64,000 nt of DNA from the NCBI GenBank assembly GCA_026224775.1, contig JAMFRP010000013.1:1-64000 (forward strand). Reading direction: 5' to 3'. The stretch is from Bacteroidota bacterium. Its GTDB lineage: Bacteria; Bacteroidota; Bacteroidia; Sphingobacteriales; Sphingobacteriaceae. Of this stretch, positions 1 to 8,785 are shown one piece after another. Numbering within the stretch: position 1 is the first letter of the stretch; each line of letters starts with the position of its first letter. The notes beneath the pieces are model-generated. The model worked only from the letters and a program-made list of their open reading frames with translations. It was not told the DNA's origin and ran no database searches. The position numbers were made by a program, and so were the translations under genes.

Positions 1-323
1 AAAAAAAAGTAGAGCTGGATTGTGATTGCTCAATAATAGGATCAATCAGTATCATAAGCGGCAAGTGGAAACCCGTTATTATCTGGATGTTATTATCAGG
101 CCCCAGGCGATTTGGTGAGCTCCATAAGGGAATTCAAGGTATAGCACTAAAGGTATTATCCAGGCATTTAAAAGAACTGGAAGCTGACGGTATCATCAAT
201 CGGAAAGTATATGCCGAAGTCCCGCCAAAGGTGGAGTATACACTTACAGAAAAGGGGATGTCGCTCAACGATGTGATGCAGCTATTAGCAGAATGGGGTA
301 AAAAAAATATAGTAGCCGAATAA
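1..323 (+). CDS. HxlR-family winged-helix regulator (5' end cut by window edge)
   Basis: The reading frame is open from the first bases of the window, so the start lies upstream. The visible 106 residues carry the HxlR signature: a Cys-containing segment (DCDCSIIGS), then SGKWKPVIIWML, RFGELHKGI, a recognition-helix region (LSRHLKELEADGIINRK) and the wing VPPKVEYTLTEKG. Proteins of this family are small DNA-binding regulators of about 110-130 residues, often redox or aldehyde responsive and often controlling a neighbouring oxidoreductase. Here the downstream neighbours are unrelated, so the target is probably upstream or divergent and outside the window. The internal ATG at 87 is not the true start because it would remove the first helix. 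Confidence 0.9.
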   Translation, partial: KKVELDCDCSIIGSISIISGKWKPVIIWMLLSGPRRFGELHKGIQGIALKVLSRHLKELEADGIINRKVYAEVPPKVEYTLTEKGMSLNDVMQLLAEWGKKNIVAE

Positions 324-345
324 GACAATTTAGGATATATCATAG

Positions 346-416
346 AATATCCCCGCTATCGGGACGATCATATGTATTTGCACTCAAGCGAAAAACGCTT
401 GAGTGGCGGGATATTT
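346..416. repeat. Nested inverted repeat / hairpin after the HxlR gene
   Basis: A perfect 10-bp inverted repeat at 381-390 and 396-405 surrounds five A residues. It is enclosed by a second, near-perfect pair (about 347-356 and 405-415) with one bulged base. It lies just after the HxlR stop codon and could end transcription there, but no T tract follows on either strand, so it may be a protein-binding or processing site. Confidence 0.5.
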
Positions 417-427
417 CCATCCAGCTA

Positions 428-655
428 TCATTTATAGATAAGAACCACTAATTCAAGAATCTTAACGTAACTCAAAACGATTTTTGACCGTACATCATTT
501 AATTGCTTTTTACAAATCCGGAAAATGTTCCAGCGGTTGGCACTGTCCTTGTCTATTAAATCGTAGCATTCTGTAACTTCCTTTACTACGCTTTTCCGGA
601 TCTGTTCATTGAGCCAGGTTTTGACCTTTGCGTCGAACGCTGCTTTACTGTACAT
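428..655 (-). CDS. Hypothetical small protein, 75 aa
   Basis: This is an unrecognised ORF in the gap after the HxlR gene. It encodes a charged, probably helical protein without membrane segments or a signal peptide (for example KVKTWLNEQIRKSVVKEV and ANRWNIFRICKKQL). Codon use looks like that of the neighbouring genes, which is the main reason to list it. No clear ribosome binding site precedes the ATG. It could be a real small cytosolic protein or the remnant of a larger gene. Confidence 0.35.
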   Translation of the reverse strand: MYSKAAFDAKVKTWLNEQIRKSVVKEVTECYDLIDKDSANRWNIFRICKKQLNDVRSKIVLSYVKILELVVLIYK

Positions 656-939
656 TTTGCTACATTTTTTTAAATATCCAACAGCCCTAATATACGACTC
701 TTTGAAATGGTCGTTTAATCTTTTAAAATAACAATTTCAAAAGATTGAAAATATATTCGAGCCGCGAAAAGGAGCTATAAGTATTGCTTTTATTAAATAC
801 CAACCGGTCAAAATTTATAACTTCTACAAATGATAAGTATAGACGTAATTTCCCCTCATAGTTGTTGAACAAAACACGGTTCTTAACCGATTGTTCGCCC
901 AGGCGGCAAACCAATAGAGGTCAGAACCGTTAATTCTTT
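656..939. other. Intergenic stretch without a supported gene
   Basis: A 63-codon frame exists on the minus strand (723-914), but it starts with TTG and has no recognisable features. An 8-bp inverted repeat, ACGGTTCT at about 874-881 and AGAACCGT at about 922-929, flanks a 40-base loop just before the next gene; its role is unknown. Confidence 0.3.
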
Positions 940-1989
940 ATGAAGAGAAGAACCTTATACATCTTAATTGCCATACTGCTGCTTATTCTTTTCATTGCTT
1001 ACTCCTTTTCCAACTTCTCTTTCAGAAATATTATCCCTCAAGCTTCCCTGCCTGAAAAGTATAAAGGCTACCGAGAAATTCAATCCGGTGTAATATCACA
1101 GAACTATCAATCTGTCCTATTGTTTAACTCTGATAATGTAGCAAGACTTGAAGATTTCCCGCCGTTATTTAATGCCGACAATAATACAGTAATAGTAGCG
1201 CGGCGAAAAGACAGCCCCAAAGGCGACCAGTCTGATCCCATCGAAATCTTTCTCAAATTTAATACGAATGGCACTGTAATCGATTCACTCATTTTCAAAG
1301 AGGATTGGCCCATCAACTGGGCTGGCTTCCTCATTACACCAACCAACTTTTGCAGCTGGATGCTGGACGGGGACAAACGGAATCGTCCTTACGCTGAACA
1401 AAACCAAGCGCTGACGGAAGATAGCCTCGCCCTGGCGCAACATTTCAAACAGTTATACAAAGCCGCGCAATGGGTTTATTACTACCATTATTTTGACTTA
1501 TATAATTCGCGCCTGGATAGTTTACATATCGATAAAGCTCTTTTTTATCAACAGGGCCATTGGATCGCTTTACTGGGTAAAAACCTGAGCGATTTCGAGA
1601 CTGATGGCTATCCTGCCAAAGGAGAATCTCTGGTCAACGGGATGCATAACCGGGCACCTGACGAACATATCGACCGGCGAAATGCCTATATTTATATGGA
1701 TTATTTTCAAAAAGTTCATTTTACCAAAGGACGCGGGCCAACCCCCGGCAGCCCGACCGGTCTTTCCAGTCAGGATGAATGGCAAGGCAGCGGCTATCTT
1801 AATTTGATCCTGAAAAAAGACACACTCCATATCACCCAGGACATGACGAAAGATGAAGGCTGGTCGGGCGAAAGCTCACCCTACAGGCCTCCGCTTCCTA
1901 TTTATTACTTTACCAATGACCGGCTTAATTTCGGTTTGTTTACTAACAATGGTTACCAACTCTTTATTATTAAAAAGAAGGTTAAATAA
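940..1989 (+). CDS. Hypothetical membrane-anchored protein, 349 aa
   Basis: No family was recognised. Residues about 6-24 form one strongly hydrophobic N-terminal segment after positively charged residues (MKRRTLYILIAILLL), read as a signal anchor. The rest is hydrophilic and rich in aromatic residues, which suggests a domain outside the cytoplasmic membrane. There is no lipobox Cys. It is followed after only 8 bases by a second gene for an exported protein (ATG at 1998), so the two probably form one transcription unit. The ATG at 940 is chosen because it directly precedes the charged and hydrophobic leader. Confidence 0.7.
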   Translation: MKRRTLYILIAILLLILFIAYSFSNFSFRNIIPQASLPEKYKGYREIQSGVISQNYQSVLLFNSDNVARLEDFPPLFNADNNTVIVARRKDSPKGDQSDPIEIFLKFNTNGTVIDSLIFKEDWPINWAGFLITPTNFCSWMLDGDKRNRPYAEQNQALTEDSLALAQHFKQLYKAAQWVYYYHYFDLYNSRLDSLHIDKALFYQQGHWIALLGKNLSDFETDGYPAKGESLVNGMHNRAPDEHIDRRNAYIYMDYFQKVHFTKGRGPTPGSPTGLSSQDEWQGSGYLNLILKKDTLHITQDMTKDEGWSGESSPYRPPLPIYYFTNDRLNFGLFTNNGYQLFIIKKKVK

Positions 1990-1997
1990 CGATTACT

Positions 1998-2413
1998 ATG
2001 AAGCGAACCATCCTGCTTTTTTTTGCACATTCTCCCTGCTTTTCTTTGGCGCTTCCACGCAGAAACAATTGGTTTCCGGCACGTACCAGGAGGAAGATGA
2101 TAACGGGGAGGACGGGTGTCATATTTCATTATCAGTAATCAAAGGTTCAACCGGTTACCGATACCGGTTGAATACTACCACACACCGTTACGAAGGCAAG
2201 GTGAGGCTGACCCTAAACCCAGACCATACTACCAGCATCATCCTCGAAGGCATACCTTATTCGGACTATAAAAAAGGTTATAAAAAGCCTTTGGGGATTG
2301 AAGGACTGATCAGTGAAGATATTCTGATGATCCAGAATTACGGTAATGCCATGAACCCATACACCCAGCTAAGCGAATGTTCCCTAAAATATATCCGCTT
2401 AGTCAGAAATTAA
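1998..2413 (+). pseudogene. Secreted hypothetical protein with an apparent -1 frameshift in an 8-T tract
   Basis: From the ATG at 1998 the frame reads MKRTILLFF, the start of a signal peptide, and then becomes nonsense and stops. The downstream sequence, open to the TAA at 2413, is in another frame and reads CTFSLLFFGASTQKQ and a coherent body of about 115 residues. The switch falls exactly in the T run at about 2017-2024. One extra T would join both parts into one protein of about 138 residues with a normal signal peptide. It may be a sequencing or assembly error, a true mutation, or a slippage-prone switch. The frame-2 ORF can also be extended back to an ATG at 1853 inside the previous gene, but that leader is not plausible. 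Function unknown. Confidence 0.6.
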
Positions 2414-2448
2414 GGCCGTAAATGGCCTTCAATTTTCCAGTTCTTATA

Positions 2449-2868
2449 TTAAATAAAAAATAGTGCTGCAATGCCAATAATCAATACCAGCAACAAAACT
2501 ATAGCCGAACGCTTGATCGTATAAACATATCTGCCTTGAAAGGTATCCATGATGAATATTTTAGGGTTATCCTTATTGTACAATATATTTATTTCGTCCC
2601 CCTCCTGACTTACACCTCTTACAATTGACGAAGCGCCCGTCATAACTGCCGGCTCTGTATAGATTTTACCTGCTAAATCGCTGAAAGTGATAACAGGGGT
2701 GTAAACAGCTGTACGGATACCTTGTGCCTGCTGGACACTTACAATCTTAGCCTTAGTTTTAATTGCATTTGCTATAAATCTCCTGGTTACAAAAAGATAA
2801 AAAAGTAATTCCACCAAAACTGCGGAAACTAAAACTAACCAGGTGCCTGTAAGAAAATCTATATGCAT
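2449..2868 (-). CDS. DUF3592-type membrane protein, 139 aa
   Basis: The layout is one N-terminal membrane helix (about residues 6-26), a central soluble part resembling DUF3592 (VYTPVITFSDLAGKIYTEPAV, then QEGDEINILYNKDNPK) and a C-terminal membrane helix (IVLLLVLIIGIAALFFI). This is the usual architecture for that family, whose function is unknown. The ATG at 2868 is preferred over one at 2940, because the longer version would overlap the upstream gene by 50 bases and add a non-family tail. It follows the neighbouring membrane-protein gene after 22 bases and is probably cotranscribed with it. Confidence 0.75.
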   Translation of the reverse strand: MHIDFLTGTWLVLVSAVLVELLFYLFVTRRFIANAIKTKAKIVSVQQAQGIRTAVYTPVITFSDLAGKIYTEPAVMTGASSIVRGVSQEGDEINILYNKDNPKIFIMDTFQGRYVYTIKRSAIVLLLVLIIGIAALFFI

Positions 2869-2890
2869 ACTAATTGAATTTTTTAATAAT

Positions 2891-3532
2891 TTAATTAAGA
2901 TCGGTCTTTCCGGTTCTAATGAACCTGTCGGCTTGCCCATATTTTCTAGTAAGGGCTGCTAAAACCGGTATACCCGTAAAAACAAATGCCAGTGTAGGTG
3001 GAAAATGGAAATATCCCGCAACAAAAGTTATAGCTATTATCGTTAGCGTTACAGTAACACAGTATTTCAGCGTAAAAATGTCAGTTAATTTATAGAAAAC
3101 GAAATAGGGTGCCAATCCAACCCCGATCGCAAAACCCGGTACTACAAATATCATGGCCGTGGTTGTATCGGGCAAGTTAGACGCGGTGGCCGCAGTGATA
3201 AGCAATGATATATACATACAAACTAACCCGGCAATCCGCAAACGAATAATCTTGCTGTTGCTTTTGATAAGATCAATATCTGCCGTGGTAAATCTTTTAT
3301 AGTATTCTGTTAATGAGAAAACCATTAAATAATAACCGACTATAAATACAATCAATAAAACTGAAAAGAAATTGATATCGTCGTTTTGTAACGATCTGTC
3401 GTAAGCTGTTGAGAAAGTATCCAGTCTCTTTTCGTAATTGATCACCCAAAATTGTATAAACCAAAAAGCTGTACCAAAGCAAATTAGTTCTACAAATCGC
3501 GTCAATATAACAGACCATCTAATTTTCGCCAT
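2891..3532 (-). CDS. Hypothetical polytopic membrane protein, 213 aa
   Basis: Five to six hydrophobic segments are visible: LICFGTAFWFIQFWVI, FFSVLLIVFIVGYYLMVF, IAGLVCMYISLLITAAT, MIFVVPGFAIGVGLAPYFV and the C-terminal pair starting VTVTLTIIAITFVAGYF. No conserved motif or family was recognised. It is the first gene of a two-gene minus-strand unit with the DUF3592-like protein. The gene diverges from the TPR-like gene at 3680 across 147 AT-rich bases. Confidence 0.7.
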   Translation of the reverse strand: MAKIRWSVILTRFVELICFGTAFWFIQFWVINYEKRLDTFSTAYDRSLQNDDINFFSVLLIVFIVGYYLMVFSLTEYYKRFTTADIDLIKSNSKIIRLRIAGLVCMYISLLITAATASNLPDTTTAMIFVVPGFAIGVGLAPYFVFYKLTDIFTLKYCVTVTLTIIAITFVAGYFHFPPTLAFVFTGIPVLAALTRKYGQADRFIRTGKTDLN

Positions 3533-3679
3533 TAAAACTATAACTTAAATGGGCGTACATTGTTCATGATATTGGTGATATAAATAATCATTAAAGAAAT
3601 ATTAGCCACGAGATTTTCAACATCCCCTATTTGGTCGAAGTTTACAATTTCAACCAAAATATATTAAATTCATACCATT

Positions 3680-4117
3680 ATGTACTTAGAACCTGATAAC
3701 AAAATCGTGAAACTCTGCGCCGGGGGAATGGACCTGGAAGGCGAAGGCAAAAATGAAGAAGCTGCAAAAGTGTTTCTTCAGGCATGGGAACAGGCAGGCG
3801 ACGATAAGGAAAAATTTACCGCGGCTCATTATGTCGCCCGGCATCAGAAAAGTGTGGCCGATAAATTAGCCTGGGATGAAATAGCGCTCGAGCTGGCATT
3901 GAAAATCAACGACGACAGTATAAAGGGAGCCTACCCTTCACTTTACCTCAACATTGCCAAAGGCTACGAAGACCTGAAGGAATTTGAAAAGGCAACAAAA
4001 AACTATGAAACAGCGCTTAATTATATCGATTTTCTGCATGAAGATGGCTATGGGAAAATGATTAAAGGCGGTGTCGAGAACGGTCTTGAACGAATTAAGG
4101 CGCATTTAAAAGGATGA
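3680..4117 (+). CDS. TPR-like helical-repeat protein, 145 aa
   Basis: A small soluble protein of helix-turn-helix pairs that resemble tetratricopeptide repeats: AAKVFLQAWEQAGDDKEKF, then YLNIAKGYEDLKEFEKATK and NYETALNYID, with Trp, Gly, Tyr and Ala at typical TPR positions. Such proteins act as scaffolds for protein contacts. No enzyme motif is present and there is no signal peptide, so it is cytosolic. It is a single gene, followed directly by a strong intrinsic terminator. Confidence 0.75.
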   Translation: MYLEPDNKIVKLCAGGMDLEGEGKNEEAAKVFLQAWEQAGDDKEKFTAAHYVARHQKSVADKLAWDEIALELALKINDDSIKGAYPSLYLNIAKGYEDLKEFEKATKNYETALNYIDFLHEDGYGKMIKGGVENGLERIKAHLKG

Positions 4118-4129
4118 TCTCCTCCCACT

Positions 4130-4165
4130 AAAAAGCCTTCAGATTAGTTTCTGAAGGCTTTTTTT
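4130..4165 (+). terminator. Intrinsic terminator after the TPR-like gene
   Basis: A 14-bp stem (AAAAAGCCTTCAGA paired with TCTGAAGGCTTTTT) closes a short loop and ends in a run of seven T. It starts 12 bases after the TPR-like stop codon. Confidence 0.9.
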
Positions 4166-4253
4166 ATTCTGCTGTCTGAAGGTATAAATAGTAGAAAACC
4201 TAGCGAAGCAGGCGAATGGACAGTTGAGTATTTAATTAACGTATTGCATAAAA

Positions 4254-6617
4254 TCATTCCGTTCTTAAACTCTTTATAGGATTAACAATCGCTGCTTTTA
4301 TAGATTCATAACTAACAGTTAGCCACGCAACGCCCAAAGCTGCCAGGGATGCCGTGAAAAATACTAACCAGCTAACATTTATATGATATGCGAAACCAGA
4401 CAGCCAACTATTCACCGCATACCATGAAAGTGGTATGGCTATAACTATAGCGATCAGGATTAACCTGGTGATCCCGGAGGATAATAAATAGACGAGGTTT
4501 AATACAGATGCACCTAACACTTTACGTACACCAATCTCTTTGGTACGTTGCTCGGCCATAAACGCAGATAAACCGTACAAGCCTAAACAGGAGATAAAAA
4601 TGCCCAGAATAGCAAATAGATTAAAAATGTTGCCCATTTGTTGTTCTCCTTTATAAAGATTAGCCAGATCCTGATCAAGGAAATCATAATTGAACGGATA
4701 GGCAGGATTGAGTTGCTGGCTTATTTTTGCTAGGGCCTGTATTGTCGCGCTGGTTTTGCCAGGTAATGTTCTTATCACTACAAAACCACCAGATTTATTA
4801 AAGCTCATCACCAATGGTTCTATAGCCTGTTGTATCGGTTTAAAGTTAAAGTTCTTTACAACACCAATGATATTGCCTTTAACACCCTGTAGTGTTAGTG
4901 CTTTACCTATTGCTGTAGTTGCATTTAAACCCATAACGCTCAGCATTTTTTCATTAACAATATAATTGTTGGAATCTGCTATAAAAGATCCTGAAAAACT
5001 TCGGCCAGCCAATAACTTCATCCTAAATACATGGGTAAAGTCATCATTAACAGCCATGTGGGGGATGGCGATTTGTAAGCGTGGATCTTTGCCATTCCAA
5101 TCTGCGCTGGTAGCGTTGGAAAGGTTGGTAGGCAGGTCAGAAGTTATTGTAAAATCACTTGTAAGCGAATTTTGCTTTAGCTCGTTCTTTAAGGCTTGTT
5201 GGTTATTCCAGATCTCCCCTGTTATTGGCATATATAAAAGGTTGGCTTTCTCGAAGCCTGGATTCCGATCCTTGATGAATTTAAGCTGATTATAGATGAC
5301 CACCGTGCCTACCAGCAATATTATAGAAACCATGAATTGGATAACAACCAAAGAGTTGCGGAATAGTAAATTCCCGCCCATTGATTTTATATTTCCTTTG
5401 AGTACCTTAACCGGATTGAAGCCGGAAAGAAATAAGGCTGGATAACTGCCGGAGATAAGGCCGGTTAACAAAGCAATGCCAAAAAGACTTATCCAAAATT
5501 TCATATCTGATAAATCTATAGCAAGCTTCTTGTCGGCCAGTTCATTGAACACCGGCAGGAATAGACAGACTATTCCGAGTGCAAGCAATAAGGATAGAAA
5601 GGAAATAAAAATAGACTCGCTTAAAAATTGTATAATAAGTTGCCCACGTACAGCACCAGCCACTTTGCGTAAGCCAATTTCCTTGGCCCTGCGGGCTGAA
5701 CGCGCGGTAGCCAGGTTCATAAAGTTGATACAGGCAACCACAAGTATCAAAATAGCGATAATAAAAAAGATGCTTACATATTGCGCATTACCGTGCCCCG
5801 GCAAATCCCCCAGTCTTTCAGGTGCCAGATGGATTTTAGTTAAAGGCTGTAATTCAAATTCGGCCTTCATTTGGGGATTATGCCTATAAAATATCTGATC
5901 CATTTGCTTCTCCAATCTTAATAAATTCGCAGCAGAAGCATCAAAATTCTTGTCTAATTGAACATAGCTATAAAAACTGAAATCATCCCAGCTATTTTTT
6001 TGCAGACCGTTATCCGTTCTGGCTAAGGAAGCCATTGGTAGAATAAAGTCAAATTGAAGGTGTGAGTTAGCAGGGATGTTGGCTAAAACCCCTGTTACTA
6101 CTACATTTTCACTATTGTCTTTTCGCAAGAATTTACCAATCGGGTTTTGGTTTCCAAAGTATTTTGTTGCCATTGCCTGTGTTATTAAAATGCCATCCAC
6201 ATTTGTTAATGCAGTAGCACGATCACCTTGCGCAAGGGGAAAAGAAAACACATCCATGAAACTTGGGTCTGCATAAAACACCCGTCCTTCTTCAAACTTT
6301 TTGTTCCCTGCTTCAAGCAAAACAGTAGTGATTGAACTTAAACGGGTGGTATTTTTAACGACCGGCATCTCTGCTTTTAACCCGGCGGGCATACCTGCCG
6401 GGTTAATCGAGGCCTTAAAGTCACCGGCACTACAGGTTATACGATATATTTGACCGGCATTTTTATGGAACTTGTCATAGCTTAATTCATTTTGTACCCA
6501 AAGCAAAATCAGGATGCTGGATGCCAGGCCTATTGCTAAACCTGTTATGTTAATAATAGAATAAGCTTTATCCCTTATTATATTTCTGTAAGCAAGTTTA
6601 AAATACGTTCTTAACAT
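4254..6617 (-). CDS. MacB/FtsX-type ABC transporter permease, 787 aa
   Basis: This is the long Bacteroidota form with two fused halves. Each half has a periplasmic MacB-type domain followed by an FtsX permease segment. The first membrane helix is at about residues 20-42; FtsX part one is around 283-400 (CINFMNLATARSARRAKEIG, then LRKVAGA), and part two runs from about 670 to the end (GLYGLSAFMAEQRTKEIGVR, then KVLGAS). The repeated RxKEIGxRKVxGA motif is the coupling region that contacts the ATPase. The family exports lipoproteins, peptides or antibiotics, or transmits mechanical force. The partner ATP-binding protein is not next to it, so the substrate cannot be assigned. Confidence 0.93.
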   Translation of the reverse strand: MLRTYFKLAYRNIIRDKAYSIINITGLAIGLASSILILLWVQNELSYDKFHKNAGQIYRITCSAGDFKASINPAGMPAGLKAEMPVVKNTTRLSSITTVLLEAGNKKFEEGRVFYADPSFMDVFSFPLAQGDRATALTNVDGILITQAMATKYFGNQNPIGKFLRKDNSENVVVTGVLANIPANSHLQFDFILPMASLARTDNGLQKNSWDDFSFYSYVQLDKNFDASAANLLRLEKQMDQIFYRHNPQMKAEFELQPLTKIHLAPERLGDLPGHGNAQYVSIFFIIAILILVVACINFMNLATARSARRAKEIGLRKVAGAVRGQLIIQFLSESIFISFLSLLLALGIVCLFLPVFNELADKKLAIDLSDMKFWISLFGIALLTGLISGSYPALFLSGFNPVKVLKGNIKSMGGNLLFRNSLVVIQFMVSIILLVGTVVIYNQLKFIKDRNPGFEKANLLYMPITGEIWNNQQALKNELKQNSLTSDFTITSDLPTNLSNATSADWNGKDPRLQIAIPHMAVNDDFTHVFRMKLLAGRSFSGSFIADSNNYIVNEKMLSVMGLNATTAIGKALTLQGVKGNIIGVVKNFNFKPIQQAIEPLVMSFNKSGGFVVIRTLPGKTSATIQALAKISQQLNPAYPFNYDFLDQDLANLYKGEQQMGNIFNLFAILGIFISCLGLYGLSAFMAEQRTKEIGVRKVLGASVLNLVYLLSSGITRLILIAIVIAIPLSWYAVNSWLSGFAYHINVSWLVFFTASLAALGVAWLTVSYESIKAAIVNPIKSLRTE

Positions 6618-6788
6618 AGTTATGCCGTTTTAAAGTGAATGTTAACATATCATTTAAAATTCATGCCATACAAATAACTAACTGATAATAAAAAGCTTAC
6701 AAATATAACCTTATAAATACCGTACGGAAACGTTACAGCAGGTGTGCGATTTTATTAATGTTATGGCCCGCAACTAACTCCATGTTCA

Positions 6789-7646
6789 TCAGTAACTACT
6801 ATTAAGTAGCTCTTTCCTAATCTTGTTTTTTTGTTCCTGTGTAAGGGTTGCGCCTTTATGGTCAATAAGGTATTTGCTGTAAAATGCGGATTCCCAATCG
6901 CCATAAATTGCATTGGGAAATACTATATATTTTACACCCCAAGTACTTTTCAAACTATCAACTTTGCGTAAGCGTTGCTCAGAATTCTGATAGCCTTCCA
7001 CTGATTTATCAAAAGCTTTATCCAGGTCTATCAAGTTATCACCCAAATAAACTATTACATTCTTCTTAAGCGTATCAATAACCTTTAACCTGCGAGGTTC
7101 TTTTGAGGCTACGCTGCCTTGCTGAAAGAGAAAATGTGTAGTATCAGCAGGGAAATCTGTATAAGGGAATTTTAAAGTATCCATGTTAGCCATAGTAGCT
7201 TTGATATATTGAGGGGAGGCTGACCTGTTTGATATATAATAAACATCTACTTTTCTTTTTTTTAGATATTGAAAAAACTCAACGCTTCCCGGTACAGCCT
7301 TTGCTTTACCCTTCAACCACCAGGTTTCGAGTGATTGAAGTGATGCAGTGGTGTCCTGCTTGTATATCCAACCTTCCTGCGCGCTGTTGTCAAGCACGGT
7401 CTCATCCAAATCGGTTATTACAGCATAATTGGTAGCAGTCGGATTTTTGTTTAGAGCGGAATCAACCTGCATTTTGGCAAGCCGATAAGCCTGAAGACAA
7501 AGCGCCCGGTATTCACCGGCTTTTTGTTGGTAAAGAATGGCTAGCAAAGATTCTTCGTCGGACTTTGATTGTGCCAATGTTTTTTGGCAACATGAGCTTA
7601 AAATACCGAACGCAATCACAAGTGATAGGAAATAAGTCTTTTTCAT
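6789..7646 (-). CDS. Acid phosphatase, lipoprotein e(P4)/class C-like HAD family, 285 aa
   Basis: The signal peptide ends in a lipobox (LSSC, Cys at residue 19), so the protein is probably lipid-anchored in the envelope. HAD motif I is DLDETVLDNS (Asp79 and Asp81), motif II is around YYISNRSAS, and the C-terminal motif is VYLGDNLIDLD. This matches the e(P4)/5'-nucleotidase family, which removes phosphate from nucleotides such as NMN or AMP outside the cytoplasm. The length fits. It is a single gene; phosphate or NAD-precursor scavenging is the likely role. A second Cys directly follows the lipobox Cys. Confidence 0.92.
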   Translation of the reverse strand: MKKTYFLSLVIAFGILSSCCQKTLAQSKSDEESLLAILYQQKAGEYRALCLQAYRLAKMQVDSALNKNPTATNYAVITDLDETVLDNSAQEGWIYKQDTTASLQSLETWWLKGKAKAVPGSVEFFQYLKKRKVDVYYISNRSASPQYIKATMANMDTLKFPYTDFPADTTHFLFQQGSVASKEPRRLKVIDTLKKNVIVYLGDNLIDLDKAFDKSVEGYQNSEQRLRKVDSLKSTWGVKYIVFPNAIYGDWESAFYSKYLIDHKGATLTQEQKNKIRKELLNSSY

Positions 7647-7885
7647 TTTATTGATTTTTAAGGTTTTAGGAATTACTAAATAAAAGTAATTAATATTATT
7701 CTAAAAAACTCCCAAAATATCGTTTTACAAAATGAACACTTACCCATCTATTTACCTCGCTGTTAGTAGCCCCTTTCTACCAATTATCTATGCCTGTAGT
7801 CTGCGACTAAAGACCTTCAAATTTTCTCTCGTCGGGCAGATATACTGACGGATTAACATATAGTTTAAAGTAAATTTCGAAAAAA

Positions 7886-7917
7886 TTTGCGCAAGTGAAT
7901 AGTTGCATTTATATTTG
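7886..7917 (+). promoter_or_regulatory. Bacteroidota-type promoter for the ArsR-SRPBCC genes
   Basis: TTTG (7886-7889), a 20-base spacer and TATATTTG (7910-7917) match the primary-sigma consensus of Bacteroidota (TTTG-N19-21-TAnnTTTG). Transcription would begin around 7924, only about 14 bases before the ATG at 7938. Confidence 0.75.
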
Positions 7918-7936
7918 CAAGTAAATGCTTGCGCAA
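7887..7936 (+). promoter_or_regulatory. Candidate ArsR autoregulatory operator (inverted repeat around the promoter)
   Basis: TTGCGCAAG at 7887-7895 is mirrored by CTTGCGCAA at 7928-7936. An inner GCAAG/CTTGC pair flanks TAAATG. The arms cover the -33 element and the predicted transcription start, where a bound repressor would block RNA polymerase. The adjacent gene is an ArsR-type repressor, so autorepression is inferred. Confidence 0.6.
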
Positions 7937-7937
7937 T

Positions 7938-8270
7938 ATGATAAGAAGAGATGTATTTCAGGCTATTGCCGACCCTACCCGCCGCCAAATCATTAATATG
8001 GTTGCTGATCAACCGCTAAATGTAAATGCAATAGCCGACAGCTTTGATGTTAGCAGGCAGGCAATATCCTTACATATTAAGATTTTAGTTGAGTGTGAAC
8101 TCCTGAAAATTAATAAGCAGGGACGAGAAAGATATTGCGAAGCTAAACTTGACCAATTAGGCGAAGTATCCTCCTGGATAGATCAATATCGCCAGCATTG
8201 GGAAAGTAAACTGGATAATTTAGAAACCTATTTATATCAACTAAAAAAAGAAAGAAAACATGGAAAATAA
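7938..8270 (+). CDS. ArsR-family winged-helix repressor, 110 aa
   Basis: The protein begins MIRRDVFQAIADPTRRQII, followed by IADSFDVSRQAISLHIKIL as the helix-turn-helix and a wing ending in RERYCEAK. This is the ArsR subgroup that typically precedes an AHSA1/SRPBCC protein. The metal-binding ELCVCD motif of arsenic sensors is absent, so the signal is probably not a metal. The ATG at 7938 is used; an in-frame TTG at 7929 lies inside the operator-like repeat and is less likely. The stop overlaps the start of the next gene by 11 bases, which implies translational coupling. Confidence 0.9.
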   Translation: MIRRDVFQAIADPTRRQIINMVADQPLNVNAIADSFDVSRQAISLHIKILVECELLKINKQGRERYCEAKLDQLGEVSSWIDQYRQHWESKLDNLETYLYQLKKERKHGK

Positions 8271-8712
8271 CACTAAAGACCGTGAGCTTTTAATTACAAG
8301 AGTGCTTAATGCTCCAATAGATTTAGTTTGGGAAGTATGGACAAAGCCTGAGCATATTGCCAAATGGTGGGGGCCAAATGGATTTACCAATACCATTACC
8401 ACCATGGACATGAAACCTGGTGGTGAATGGAACCTGGTTATGCACGGACCAGATGGTACTGATTACGACAACCAAAGTATATTTAAAGAGGTCATACCTC
8501 ACAGAAAGATTGTTTATCAGCATGTTTCAGCCCCCTACTTTACATCAACTATAGAGTTTGATGCGCAGGGTGAGCAAACCCACCTAAAATGGCACATGAT
8601 TTTTGAGAGCCGTGAGCAATTTATAGAAGTTGTAAAAAACTTTAAAGCCGATGAAGGATTGAAACAGAATATTGAAAAATTGAGCAAGTATCTTGCTGCA
8701 ATGATCGCCTAA
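8260..8712 (+). CDS. SRPBCC/AHSA1-domain protein, 150 aa
   Basis: The sequence has the START-like Activator-of-Hsp90 C-terminal (AHSA1) fold signature: LLITRVLNAPIDLVWEVWT near the start, then KWWGPNGFTNTI, a MKPGGEWNLVMHGPDG strand and VVKNFKADEGLKQNIEKL in the long C-terminal helix. These proteins bind hydrophobic ligands in a deep cavity; the ligand is not known. In the very common ArsR-AHSA1 pairs the two genes are cotranscribed, as here. A strong terminator follows. Confidence 0.92.
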   Translation: MENNTKDRELLITRVLNAPIDLVWEVWTKPEHIAKWWGPNGFTNTITTMDMKPGGEWNLVMHGPDGTDYDNQSIFKEVIPHRKIVYQHVSAPYFTSTIEFDAQGEQTHLKWHMIFESREQFIEVVKNFKADEGLKQNIEKLSKYLAAMIA

Positions 8713-8719
8713 AACAGGT

Positions 8720-8759
8720 AAAAGATGCCCTTTTCTTTATGAGAGAAGGGCATCTTTTT
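8720..8759 (+). terminator. Intrinsic terminator after the SRPBCC gene
   Basis: AAAAGATGCCC pairs with GGGCATCTTTT around a short stem-extended loop, ending in T5. It lies between convergent genes and could also work for the kinase gene on the minus strand, because its A-rich left flank becomes T-rich there. Confidence 0.85.
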
Positions 8760-8785
8760 GATACTTATGCAATTGTCTGTATCTC

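Noticed and set aside
723..914. 63-codon minus-strand ORF
   Set aside because: TTG start, no ribosome site, no recognisable features, and the third positions do not look coding.
1853..1997. N-terminal extension of the second exported gene into the first gene
   Set aside because: It would put a non-signal leader before a signal-peptide core; the frameshift at the T run explains the data better.
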